Translations under genes and position numbers: made by a program
In this document: positions 46,201 through 57,171 of the stretch, one piece after another
Numbering within the stretch: position 1 is the stretch's first letter
Layout of the letters: each line of letters begins with the position of its first letter
Assembly: GCF_000512565.2 (NCBI RefSeq)
Contig: NC_089304.1
Span: 1,736,001 to 1,800,000 of the forward strand
DNA from: Kwoniella dejecticola CBS 10117
Lineage: Eukaryota > Basidiomycota > Tremellomycetes > Tremellales > Cryptococcaceae
Direction: 5' to 3'
DNA: 64,000 bases
Notes under the pieces: model-generated
The model's input: the letters and a program-made list of their open reading frames with translations, nothing else
Database searches by the model: none
What the model was told of the DNA's origin: nothing

Positions 46201-48641
46201 CAGTACCGCAGCGGGGCCGCTTCGAGCTACGAGTTTGGAAGCTTACCCTTGATCCGTTCTCGGTCGATCCCATTCATCTCCATACCTACCATATATGTCA
46301 CTCATCGACAAATCGTCCTCACGATCCGACCAAAATTCGTCGTTGATCATGCCTGCACCAGGAACTGGAACGCCAGGATTCCACCCACCGGGCATATTGA
46401 CGTCTCCATATCCATTGATGCCGCTGATGACCGGCTTGCTGTCATGCGACGACGATTCGATACGGGTGCTGGGCGGACCATAATTTTTCAATGCAGGCAA
46501 TCGAGTGAGCAATTGTTGTGAAGGCGGGAAATAAGTCGCACTCCCACGACCACTTTTCAAGATTTCAAGCATTCTCGTTCGACCTGAGACTAACATATTC
46601 AACGTTGGATCTCGGCGGCAACTCTCTCTGGAAATCGAAAGTCAGGTCTCGGTGCGGCTAAGGGCTAATCACATGAGGAGCTTACTGTATCTGAGCTGAT
46701 CGAAGGAAAACATCTTCCATACGATAGTATATTAAGCTATCCCGGGCACCGACATGGGTGGATGCAGTTGTCACAGCTACAAGATACGAGCATTATGTCA
46801 GCGAATCCTTGACAGCCCGACCAATTTCAATTTCAAGGAGCGTGTACTAACGAGGGACATTTGGCTTGCTCTCATGGTATATCTGGCTCGGAGGTGCAGG
46901 ACTTGCAGGTCGAGCGACTTCGTCCATCAAGTCCAACAACTTGATCTTCTCCTCCGCGGACAACGCAGAGACTTGATTTTCGGTATTGTGGGACTTCTTC
47001 TTTCCCTTGTCTGCTCCATTTGCATTATTGAAGAGTGCGTCGAAGGAGTTTTGTCTGGCAGTAAGACTATCACCGCTATCATCTCGGACCATCTGCACTC
47101 CATTAGCCTGTTGTTGTGTATTCGATTGTGACATGTTGAAGATCGGTGCAAGGGGTTTTCGTGCCGAGTCGGTGATACGAGCAACAGCTTTGCCTTTCCC
47201 TCTATCTTTAATGGTCACATCTCCATCTCCATCGGAATCCGAATCGTCAAGTGCAACGGGATTGTCTTTGTTCGTCACTTTCTTGTGTTCAAGAGGTATC
47301 TCGTCATCTGCAAGAAAGAGTACTTCGTCGTCATCGTCATCGTCGCTATCCACAGCGAGCGGGTTGATGTTCTCGTCATCGCTTGGAACACCAGAAGATG
47401 AGTCGATAGTGATCACGTCGATCGATTTTCCGCGGTCGCGGGTGAAGAATGAAGATGAGGCGTGAGGTTGACTGGGTCCATCATCAAGGTCAAAGATAGA
47501 TCGCGATGGTGAAGAAGAAGGTGGTATGACGGGCTTGCTTTCGCGATAAGTGGATTTAGAAGGAGTAGGCATACTGAACATGCGGCCCGAACTACTGGAA
47601 GGCCCAGCTAAAAAAGGCTCATTGAGAATTGAAGAGGAAGAAGGTTTCGCGATTCCGGAGGTTGAGAAAGAGGATGTACCGAGAGAATTCGCAAGATGTT
47701 GAGGAGGACGAGATGGTCGAGCAGAAGATGATGGTAAAGAAGAAGAAGAAGCGAAAGGGTTAATTCGATCATCTATGCCCTATATATAGTATAGTATAAC
47801 AGTAGTCCAGTCAACTTTACGCGTATATGACAGATCTGAGACATGTTTTGATGGCTGATGACGGGTTGACTCAACCTACCAGACGATTACAACGCTCGGA
47901 CCTCCCACGCTTATGATCAGGTTCTGCACAATGATCCTATATACAGCCATAATGGTATTTGTCAATCAGCTGTTGACTTATGGCCTTGCCTTCCTCACTG
48001 ATGTAACAGCTGAGGACGAGATGACTCACCTGGAAATCAGAGAAACTACCGAACCCATCCGCACGACCACCATCAGATCTATGTGGATCGGCAGAAAGAA
48101 TGATATCTTTCCAGCAATAGTCCTCCATGCCTGTCGAACCATGAACTCAATCAGCTGGGATCGCATGGTACTGCAGGGTCAAGGTATACAAGAGATCAAG
48201 AGCCTTGCTGCAGCCTTGCATGGCGGGACCACCACTCGGTATAGTAGATTCCGGATGCACAATTGAATGAAGCTCACAAGTAATCACCCCAAATCCATTT
48301 CCTCCAATCTCACCTCCCGTCTTCTTCGGATCCGCAAGCTCAATGATGAAGTGATTATCGTGCGGGCATTTCTTCATATACTCCTTGAATGCATCAAGGT
48401 AGAATTTGGGTGTCTCCTACATCCATGAGATCATTTGTATACTTATCAGCTAAACAATCATGATTGCCCTCCTGCCGGATACCTCGAGGAAAGATCGATA
48501 ATATCCGATTTAAGTCGACTGGTGCTCCGATGGCAAGAGCAGAGAAGATACTACAGAAAAGCCAAGACCCACTTTATCAGGTTCCTCATCCAATCCCAAA
48601 GTCTTCCTAGCCGACTCTTCAATCTCTATATCACTAAACAT
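43207..48641 (-). CDS. ULS1: SNF2-family ATPase with internal RING finger, ULS1/RIS1 type
   Basis: Many exons, about 1,400-1,450 residues. The first five are 48641-48573, 48416-48278, 48130-48030, 47936-47880 and 47779-46852, all in phase. Exons 3-4 carry a CX4C...HX5H zinc-finger-like pattern (CMEDYC, then HCAEPDH). The long fifth exon is acidic/Ser-rich with hydrophobic cores next to acids (DVITIDSS, DEVLFLADDE), possible SUMO-interacting motifs. The ATPase follows: motif I NADAMGLGKTVQS, DEAH box ILDEAHQ, LTGTPIVN. Then a C3HC4 RING (CPICSDVL...CPLCRD) precedes the helicase C half (GGVGLNLCAANHV, RAHRIGQDKEVHVHRL). RING-bearing Swi2/Snf2 proteins with SUMO-binding motifs fit Uls1, a SUMO-targeted translocase. 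RAD5 and RAD16 share the RING insertion. The N-terminal exons are the least certain. Confidence 0.8.
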
Positions 48642-49166
48642 CTTCTCTTCGCTTTCTACCGCGAAGTCTTTTCCTCGTTTAGGTTATCTCGTTCGCACCA
48701 TAGACTCGACGTGGGTATCCATAGGAACAAGAATGGCACCGGGAATGTGCGCTCAGAACAGCGCAGAGATTCAAGATGAGTTTCTCTTCGCGCAAGCCCT
48801 CTCGTCGAAGCGTATGTATCCAGAGTGTCAATGAAGGAAGGAGGTAAAAGTGGTAAGATCAAGGATGAGAATGTCAAAAAGTTAAAGATCGCGACGCGAC
48901 TGGTAACTACGGAGTCGTAATGTCCGGTTAAAAACACCAAAAAAAGAAAAGAGTCCGAGCGAGAGGTACGTGCATGCGTGTGTCCTTCAACATGAACTGT
49001 TGAGCACGTTCATCCTTGCCCTGCTCCAGTCTTCTTCTATTCACAATGTTGCAAGGGAAGTCAAACGAGATCTTTCAAGTGAGTCTGCTGATGTAACAAC
49101 GACGATGTCATAAATGTCATGCAATGCAACAAAAACTATATGCAATATGATGTGTGACGTGACCCT
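48642..49166. other. Intergenic region between the SNF2 and UTP5 genes
   Basis: About 525 bases. It holds the promoter of the SNF2 gene and the 3' UTR of UTP5. No gene supported. Confidence 0.45.
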
Positions 49167-51302
49167 TTAGTCTTCTTCGCTATCTTCTTCCTCGTCATCT
49201 TCACTTTCTTCAGCTTCCAGATCAAGCAAGCCCTCTTCATCATCGCTGTCCAGCACATCCTCATCGCTGTCTTCCCCACTTTCATCCTCATCATCGTCCT
49301 CGTCATCTTCCGAGGTTTCCAAATCGGATCCAGCTAACATATTCACATCCTCGACTTCACCTTCTTCTCCATACTCAATAGGCACATCGTCTTCATCATC
49401 ACTTTCACCTTCGATATAGACTTGTCCTTCGCCTTTCTGCCCGCTTTGAGTAGTCTCGGCAGCGAGCCTTCGCATTTGAATTTGAGCCAAAGCGAGATCG
49501 AGCCTACCTGAGAGTGTCGAAAGAGGTTGATAAGTCTCCAATCGAGTTTGCAGCAATTTCGACAATGTAGCCAGATGCAGGGGTAACGATGGCATAGTCA
49601 TGAGCAAAGGGCCTCTTTCAACGAGAACACCTTTGACCCATTCCACTGTACCTCGACCTTGTTGTTCGTTTTGGACTGAACCTCGGCCGCCGCCTCGTTT
49701 GTTGGCTGATTTACCCTGACCTAATCGTTCCACACATGCTTTGAGCAGTGGCAACGCAAGTTGTGCGGGCATTTTCCGGATGGTGTTCCGTATCAAAGTT
49801 GGATTTCGATGTGAAAGACACAGAGTCAGAAGAGCGGGGTCGGAGGTATGAAGAGCTTGTACCAAAACTCGAGTGAGAGAAGCGCCATTGACTGGACCAT
49901 CGAACGTGACCTCGGCGGCAGGCTTGGTCTTGTCAGAAGCCTCGGGATCGCTTGATGTGGAATTGCCATTGGGAACGGCTAACATTCGTTCACCAAGTGT
50001 CAAGTCAGCCATATCGACATCCGTCGACAATTTGCCAGCTGGTTCGTCGACATCCGCGGAAGGCGTTTCGGTGACAGTGGAGGGCGCGGTAAACCGCTGA
50101 ATCGGTAGTGTATCTGATGAGCCAGTCGATCCCACGAGATCTTGCGCATCGGACTTCACGATGGTAGACGGTTTCAAGCCACCTTCGGGGAGCTCGAAGA
50201 CAGCTCGATGCCATTTCACCCGGCCTCCACCTGCTAAACGACCGCATAGTAAAGCTCCAGGAGCCCCGGCAGCTTGCGACTCGAAGGTTACTCGAGCCAA
50301 CCGGGCTATGCGTTCTTCTTTGCCTTCCACAACTTTGACCGTGCTGGGTTTAGAATCGGATTTCGGGCGTGAGAAGTCAAGATTGCTGGGCAAAGCGAAC
50401 AACGACACTTCGCCAGAAACGTGTAACACGGATAAGAGAGTCGAACAAGTTGACAAGGAATGAGCAGAGGATAAGGTTGGGGATGCGTAACGATATGAAA
50501 GCTTTGGGGGTGACTGAGGAGCAATGATAGTGTATTGAGATATCGTTCGGTCGTCTTCGGATACTACCAAGAAGGACGAACCCTGTTCAGATGTCGGTAA
50601 GGGAAGGATAGAGCTGACCGACGAGGTGGATGCAGGCAAGGGTTGTGATGTGTAGGTCACTTTGGACGATGAAAGGTCGAGGTGAAGAACAACTACGGAT
50701 GACGTAGCGACAAGCACATGTAAGACATCCGGAGTGGAAGACGGTAATATAGATATGGCGGAGGGTGAGGTGGTGGCAGACGGCAAGGGGAAGGGGAAGG
50801 TGTGTGATATAGTAGAGGCGTCAGGTGACAAAACGAGAATCGATGAAGAGGTAGTATACACTACAGCATGTTCATCTGACCAGGCTGAAGTAGCAGGTTC
50901 AGGTAGAGTGATCGTCCGTATAATTTCCCCTTTTGACGGTGAAAAGACATGCAGTTGACCCTTAGCCGAGGTAATGAGAACCGCTTCTTCATCGATGGAA
51001 TCCGTTGGGCCAGACTTTCGACGTTTCTTCTTCTTACTTGCTGCGTCAGACTGTATGTTGGCCCAAGTTACGGTGGTAGCCTTCGATGCGCCTGCTACTT
51101 CCCACTCGGCCACCACACGGTCGGTCGTGACGTCCCATACCTGCACCTTGTCTGCGGAGCCGAGGACCGGCGAAGCAAGGGCAAATAGGGTTTGCGAGGA
51201 ATTGAAGGCTGAGAGTGAGGATGAGGGAGGGGGCGATTGGGCAACCGGTTGTTGAGAATGCTTCGGTCGAGAGGGACCAGCAACGGGCTGGCGAGGAGCC
51301 AT
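49167..51302 (-). CDS. UTP5: UTP5/WDR43-like small-subunit processome protein
   Basis: A single long exon of about 711 residues from the ATG at 51302 (MAPRQPVAGPSRPK). An ATG 24 bases earlier (51326) is in frame, but a TTAG splice-acceptor-like site lies between them, so the later start is preferred. The N-terminal half reads as WD40 blades (LFALASPVLGSADKVQVWDV, AVLITSAKGQLHVFSP). A nuclear KKKKRRK patch is near residue 95. An Utp12 domain follows (LTRVLVQALHTSDPALLTLC, LSHRNPTLIRNTIRKMPAQL). The last 80 residues are almost all Asp, Glu and Ser. Utp5 belongs to the t-UTP subcomplex that links rDNA transcription to early 18S processing in the nucleolus. Other Utp12-domain WD40 proteins (UTP4, UTP9) are possible. 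Confidence 0.82.
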   Translation of the reverse strand: MAPRQPVAGPSRPKHSQQPVAQSPPPSSSLSAFNSSQTLFALASPVLGSADKVQVWDVTTDRVVAEWEVAGASKATTVTWANIQSDAASKKKKRRKSGPTDSIDEEAVLITSAKGQLHVFSPSKGEIIRTITLPEPATSAWSDEHAVVYTTSSSILVLSPDASTISHTFPFPLPSATTSPSAISILPSSTPDVLHVLVATSSVVVLHLDLSSSKVTYTSQPLPASTSSVSSILPLPTSEQGSSFLVVSEDDRTISQYTIIAPQSPPKLSYRYASPTLSSAHSLSTCSTLLSVLHVSGEVSLFALPSNLDFSRPKSDSKPSTVKVVEGKEERIARLARVTFESQAAGAPGALLCGRLAGGGRVKWHRAVFELPEGGLKPSTIVKSDAQDLVGSTGSSDTLPIQRFTAPSTVTETPSADVDEPAGKLSTDVDMADLTLGERMLAVPNGNSTSSDPEASDKTKPAAEVTFDGPVNGASLTRVLVQALHTSDPALLTLCLSHRNPTLIRNTIRKMPAQLALPLLKACVERLGQGKSANKRGGGRGSVQNEQQGRGTVEWVKGVLVERGPLLMTMPSLPLHLATLSKLLQTRLETYQPLSTLSGRLDLALAQIQMRRLAAETTQSGQKGEGQVYIEGESDDEDDVPIEYGEEGEVEDVNMLAGSDLETSEDDEDDDEDESGEDSDEDVLDSDDEEGLLDLEAEESEDDEEEDSEED

Positions 51303-52612
51303 CGTGCAGTCAGATTCTAACAACATGTTACATCGTCAGCGGTGCTCGTCAATTTTGGAGTATAGATGAGCGATGAGAGGCTGAGTAGAGTCAGATTGGG
51401 TGCCCGGAAAAAATGGGTTTCGGGCCTTTACACCAGGTTTTTTAATGTAAGAAGACCGTCGTGTGTGATCATCATTTATTGGATAGCTTAGATGGTAGAA
51501 GATGTACATAGTGGAGGAAGCAAGAGATTACAGACAACAGGAATGAGCCGAAGGAAAGCAACTTACATCGAGGGATAAGGAGAACGGATAAAACACGCCG
51601 TTGATGCGCTCCAACGAAACCTGATTATTCGGTCAGCGCTTGTCCTCTTGTGTGTCTACCAAGTCAAGTGACGACGGTGAGGAGATATGATTGAATCAGT
51701 AAAATAAAACAGCCATGTTTTGTCAGCAAATTACCCATCGCACTACCTGTATTTCTACAGGCAGATTGACGGGCTGCTCAGGCGGTAATTCCCATGTGGG
51801 ACATCATTTAGAGGGATGTGAGGTGTGGATCAAGTGATGAGAAGGAAAGTCCAGAACGACAGAAGGTAGCTTCAAGACGAATGAGAGGGATGACAACAAT
51901 GTTACAAGGTTGAGAACAGGAAGACCTACTTTTTTGTCCAGGTTGAATGAGAAATAAAAAAGATAGAAGGGGATAGCGCGAAGCTCTCAACCCTGATTAT
52001 ATGTCTGTCCCCATAAGTCAGCGAGTCGCACTTGATAAACCTGACCAGATCAACAGTGAGGGGTATTGAGAGATTCAGAGCTGTGCGTTTAAGTGTCTTG
52101 GGCGTTTCGCCTAACAGACTCTAGTTTGAAAATTGAACACGAAGTCATCGTTGAAGGGGGTTTGAGAAAGAGGTTCGACATGGAACACTGAAGGTGCATG
52201 GGCGAGGAAGGAGGATATAGGTAGATGCTCACGATGTGTAGCTCGACTATGCGAGACGAATGCAGAAAATCTGAGATATAGTATAATATGATGAGGGAAG
52301 AGTAAAAGGAGAATAAAGATAGAGAGGGATATTGTAGAGATTCCAAAATTCTCGAGAGGAAAGCGTCGAGCATAGCGTAAATTTGGCCAGTGCATATTTC
52401 AAAAGTGGTACACTCAATTATCTTATCCTGGCATTTTCTTGTATTTATCCCAAAAGTCTAAAAGTTGAAAATCAAGAGTCCTCTAACCGGACCTGACCAC
52501 CTTCATTGGGTCGATGCAAATTTCTGACCGAGCATGTGAAGACAATTCACCAACAATTATCGACCTTCAAGTCAGTGCATAGATCTACAAGATAAAATCA
52601 AAGAATATCAAG
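51303..52612. other. Divergent promoter region of UTP5 and HAS1
   Basis: About 1.3 kb between two divergent ribosome-biogenesis genes. It probably holds 5' UTR introns on both sides, the PAC-like element and several GATGAG cores. I looked for snoRNA-like boxes and saw none I could support. Confidence 0.4.
51370..51379 (+). promoter_or_regulatory. Candidate PAC-like element
   Basis: GCGATGAGAG about 70 bases before the UTP5 start, close to the fungal PAC consensus (GCGATGAGMT) found before ribosome-biogenesis genes. The shared promoter also serves HAS1. Assigned by motif and context only. Confidence 0.35.
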
Positions 52613-54870
52613 ATGTCGACGATAGCAAGAGACCCAAGTCTGGGCGCCAACAAGAAACGAAAGAGACCTTCCAAGGGCGGCGCCGAGAAATCTCCATCGA
52701 CGAAAAGCAAAGAACAAGTCGCTAATGATGATGCCGAGGTCCAAGATATTCCAATGGAGGCAGAAGCCACTTCATCTAAAGTCACTCTGGACTCACCCGC
52801 GCCAGCTGGAGCCGTGGACGGAGCAAGAAATGCCCCAGGAGCAACATACGAGAGAGTACCGTTCTCCACTCTGAACTTGTCGAATCCCACAATGAATGCG
52901 ATTCAGAGGATCGGGTTCGAAACTATGACGGAAGTTCAAGAGCGCACAATCCCCCCTTTACTAGCTGGAAAGGACGTGCTAGGTGCAGCGAGGACAGGAA
53001 GTGGGAAGACAATGGCTTTCTTAGTTCCCTCCGTGGAATTGTTGAGTACTTTACGATTCAAACCTGTAAACGGTAAGTCATATCGAGCTTACCTTTCACC
53101 TCTCATTTTCCCGAAAAAGTAGTGGGAAAGGGCGTTTATTGATTTGTGACCTGTGTAGGAACCGGAGTAATCATCATTTCGCCAACTCGAGAGCTCGCCC
53201 TGCAGATTTTCGGAGTAGCCAAAGAACTCATGCAAGGTCATTCTCAGACGTTTGGGGTGTTAATGGGCGGTGCGAACCGAAAAGCGGAGGCGGATAAATT
53301 GGTCAAGGGAGTCAACCTGATAGTAGCTACTCCGGGTAGACTGTTGGATCATCTACAAGTGAGCAGCTAGCCTTCACATCGGTTTCATCACGATGACTCA
53401 AGCTGATCAGTACGTTTACATTTACAGAATACTAAAGGCTTCATCTTCAAGAACCTGAAAGCGCTCGTTATAGATGAAGCCGACAGGATCTTAGAGATTG
53501 GTTTCGAGGAAGAGATGAAGCAAATTATCAAGCTCCTACCAGCTGGTGAGTTCTCCTTCTACTTCTTGCCATCGCGTCTTTTCCTCTTCATTACAGCAGG
53601 CATCGAATCTTTTGGATTGCTAATGCAGTATCGTTCATGATCAATCGCATTCGCAGAAAATCGTCAATCAATGCTATTCTCCGCCACCCAGACTACCAAA
53701 GTCACAGACTTGGCTCGTATCTCTTTACGACCCGGACCGTTGTACATCAACGTGGATGAAGAGAAACAAGCATCGACCGTCGACATGTTAGAGCAAGGAT
53801 ACGTAGTCTGTGAATCCGATAAGCGGTTCATGCTCCTCTTTACGTTCCTGCGTAAGAACCTCAAGAAGAAGGTCATTGTCTTCTTCAGTAGTTGTAATTC
53901 TGTGAATTATCATGCGGAGTTACTGAATTATATTGATGTGCCAGTATTGGATTTACACGTGAGTAGAGTAGGCTTTTACCCTTTGCCGTCTTACCCCGCT
54001 ACTCCCCCGCTACTCAGTCCCGTCATATACATAATGAATCAACCCTTCTCGACATTGTGGGGGGATAAGTGAGCGTGGCTGCTTGGACTTGACGCTAATA
54101 CTACCGAGGCTTCTAGGGGAAACAAAAACAGCAAAAACGAACAAACACTTTCTTCGAATTCTGCAATGCCCCATCGGGTATCTTACTATGTACCGACGTA
54201 GCTGCCCGAGGATTGGACATACCCAAAGTCGACTGGATCATCCAGTTCGACCCGCCTGACGATCCGAGGGACTACATCCACCGAGTCGGTCGAACGGCTC
54301 GAGCAGGCAAGACGGGAAAATCACTCTTGTTCCTCCTTCCCTCCGAATTGGGTTTCCTTCGATTCCTCAAAGTCGCCAAAGTCCCTTTGAACGAGTATCA
54401 GTTCCCCCAAAAGAAGGTCGCCGATGTCCAGAAGCAGGTGAGTCACCTCCTTCTAGGAATCACCATAGTCAATATTCAATCGAATATCCCTCCCTCCATT
54501 GAGGGGAATCTATGATAGATGAATACCAAAGAATTGGATCAAATAAAGCTAACGATGATTTTCTGGATAGTTGGAGAACCTCATCTCGAAAAACCATTAC
54601 CTAAACACCTCTGCTCGAGATGGATTCAGATCGTATTTACAATCATACGCTTCTTACTCGCTCAAAAAGATATTCGACGTGAACAAGCTTGATCTTGCCA
54701 AAGTGGGCAAATCGTTCGGATTCGCCGTTCCTCCCAAAGTGAATATTTCGATTGGATCAGCTAAAGCCAAGAAGGAGCGCGGGGACGATAGCGATGATGA
54801 AGAGGACGAAGAGGGAGTGCCGAAGAAGGCTTATTATAGAAATAGGCAAAAGAAGGGCAAGTTCAACTAG
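52613..54870 (+). CDS. HAS1: DEAD-box RNA helicase HAS1
   Basis: Six exons: 52613-53072, 53159-53358, 53428-53545, 53657-53958, 54117-54437 and 54571-54870 (566 residues). After a basic/acidic N-terminus come the Q motif (IQRIGFETMTEVQERTIP), motif I AARTGSGKT, Ia SPTRELALQI, DEAD in VIDEADR, and SAT. Helicase half two has VFFSSCNSVNYHAELL, TDVAARGLDIP and HRVGRTARAG. The C-terminal block YLNTSARDGFRSYLQSYASY and KSFGFAVPPKV, and the Lys-rich end, are characteristic of Has1/DDX18. The enzyme acts in the nucleolus in both 40S and 60S subunit synthesis, including release of snoRNAs. It faces UTP5 across a shared promoter. Confidence 0.95.
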
Positions 54871-55115
54871 AAACCAGAATACTTGATCTAGCTTAATTTG
54901 GTGGTCTGCTTCAGGATAAAAATCGCATGTGTATGTACTGTACAAGACAGATAGACCAATTGATATTATGCATTTTGTGATTGGATGTGATGTGATATAA
55001 TACAACTTGATTCTATGCAGAGTGCTCTGACGCTGCCCATGTTTGCCAAGATCGTAGTACAGATACGATGCTTTGGCTTGTTTACCCAACGAGATATAAC
55101 TCCTCCAGACCTGCA

Positions 55116-56608
55116 TCAATCTCTCTCCCTCTTCAGCCCACCTCTATCTCCAGGAACAGCCGAATTCGGACAAGCGTTCGCAAAGTGTCCATAGGTATTA
55201 CATCGCTGCATTGGGTACACGAAGTCAGCAACATGCGACAAATGTACAAAAGAGTGCGAAAGAAAGAAAGGTTGCTTGACTTACGAAACACAATACCGTA
55301 GATAAATCCTTGACCCAACCAGTCTTCTTCTCGTACCCAGCAGGCGCCCCAACCGGGACATCACTATGATGATTACTGTTGTGATGACTATGATGACTCT
55401 GACCTGATCTACCCGAGGGTCCACTTCCACTATCCCTATCACCGTCGTTCCTCCTTGCGTTCGACGACAAAAATCCACCTGCCCTCCAGCCGCTCAATGA
55501 ACCTCCCTCAACCCATGCGGGGGCGGGTACGACCACGGCGTTCGGATCGTATTTGTATTCCCGCCATCGGCCGTAGCCTGCCGGTAATTGCGGTGGAGGA
55601 CCAGAGAACTGCGTTGGATCAGGTGGGATTGGGTTAACGTATTCTTCGGCTTTAGGTCGGTCGGAAGCGGGACTGTCATGGGTAAACGATCAGAATTGGT
55701 GTTAGTATGAGGTATCGGATCAAGAACAGTATGACCATGATCGGATGGTTGTGTGTGCGGAAGATAGACGTGCGAAAAATAGACGGGAGACGGGACTGAT
55801 CAGGATGAAAATGACTCACTGCACCATCTTACATTCCTTCCCATCAGGACAAAACCCAACCTGATACGCAGGGCACAACCTCCTTCTAATATGTTTCCTC
55901 GGGCACCCCGGGCCCAATAGACAGAATCCACGATTATAATCGGGGCATTCTACCCTCCTATCCCTCTGATGGAAATACAGGCATTCTCCACCCAGTTCAC
56001 ATTTGCCCTGTTTCAGAAACATCACGCAGATGGGCATCGTACGTAGATTCCAGTCGTGTGTGTACTCGCAATTGTCCCCCATCTTACAGAGATTCCGTAA
56101 ATAATGTTTACAAACGGTCAGTTTTTTCTCGCGTTCTCGAGGGTGGGCAGGTAGGGTCGGAGGGGGTACGAAGTTTGCTGGAGAAGGGACGGTGTGCCGA
56201 TAAGGGCATTGAGAGGGCGGTAGGGGACATCCGAGGGGAGTGAGTGAGAGTGGACATATCTGGGCGTCTGTGACGATGATAACAAGAACATCAGTTCCGT
56301 TTGAAAAGTACGTCAGGGAAGATGAGCATTAACGTATTGGGATTAGGATTGGGTCATGTACGGGATGAAATATGGAGATGTAGTTGTGCGGTATAGTCTC
56401 TGTATTCAGGTGCATGTGTAATATGAATGCGAGCAATAAGAGGGTAACAGAAAGCGTATCACTTACCTGCATCAAGTTTGAGCCTCTTCTGAGATTTCAA
56501 GTACCCCTCGATATCCAAATTGACCTGATGGAAATCGGGCCTGACGAAATCTGCCGCTCGACCAAGATGCGGATCAAGGGGTGTCGACGAACTGGCTGCT
56601 GCCGCCAT
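55116..56608 (-). CDS. YTH1: Cleavage and polyadenylation factor CPSF30/YTH1
   Basis: Exons 56608-56467, 56267-55820, 55672-55285 and 55205-55116 (355 residues). Five CCCH fingers follow each other from about residue 50: the first ICPLSLTPLGCPLPPSQC...H, then VCKHYLRNLCKMGDNCEYTH, ICVMFLKQGKCELGGECLYF, ECPDYNRGFCLLGPGCPRKH and LCPAYQVGFCPDGKECKMVH, whose last His is completed across a splice. A Gly/Ser/His-rich linker leads to a CCHC zinc knuckle (CFRCNTYGHFANAC), also split by an intron. The factor recognises the AAUAAA signal during mRNA 3' end formation in the nucleus. Baker's yeast Yth1 lacks the knuckle; animal CPSF30 has one, as here. Confidence 0.93.
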
Positions 56609-57171
56609 GTTGAGGAGTTGTCGAATACCAACGAACTGCTAAGCCGCTTTGCAATGCTCAGACGACTGACCCAAAGCGATCGCCGAGATCAGTGATGCTG
56701 GAGCGTAACGAACAATGGAGTGAACAAATAGATAAAGGGGTAAAGAAGACGAATTAAGTCATGTTTTCAAGCTGCAACCTGGCCTCGTTCGGCTGAAATT
56801 GATGCTGACTAAGCGGAATCAAATCGCTCGTAGATTCTACCACCAAGATCTTATGGATGCACTCAAGCATGGTCCAGTTCAGGAGCTTGGGACGATGGAT
56901 AGAGTGCATGCACTGGGGCAGAATGGAGGGAGAGCGACGACATAGTACTTCGACGAGCATGCAAACGAATACCCAGAGAACCTACAGGCAATATTTGAGA
57001 TGAGTTATTGTGATGAAGCTGAGCAGATCTATCGTCAAGCTGAACGGGGGCAGCCAAGGTGATAGATCCATCCTCGAAACGTAATACAACAGATTGTAAA
57101 ACAGGATACAACATATGGATACATCGTACTCGCCGTACACGTTATCCATCTGATCTGATAATTTGAACTAC
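56609..57171. other. Intergenic region upstream of YTH1
   Basis: About 560 bases with the YTH1 promoter and the 3' UTR of the next minus-strand gene. No gene supported. Confidence 0.45.

Noticed and set aside
46986..47465. A Ser-rich plus-strand frame of 159 codons
   Set aside because: It is antisense to the acidic fifth exon of the SNF2 gene.
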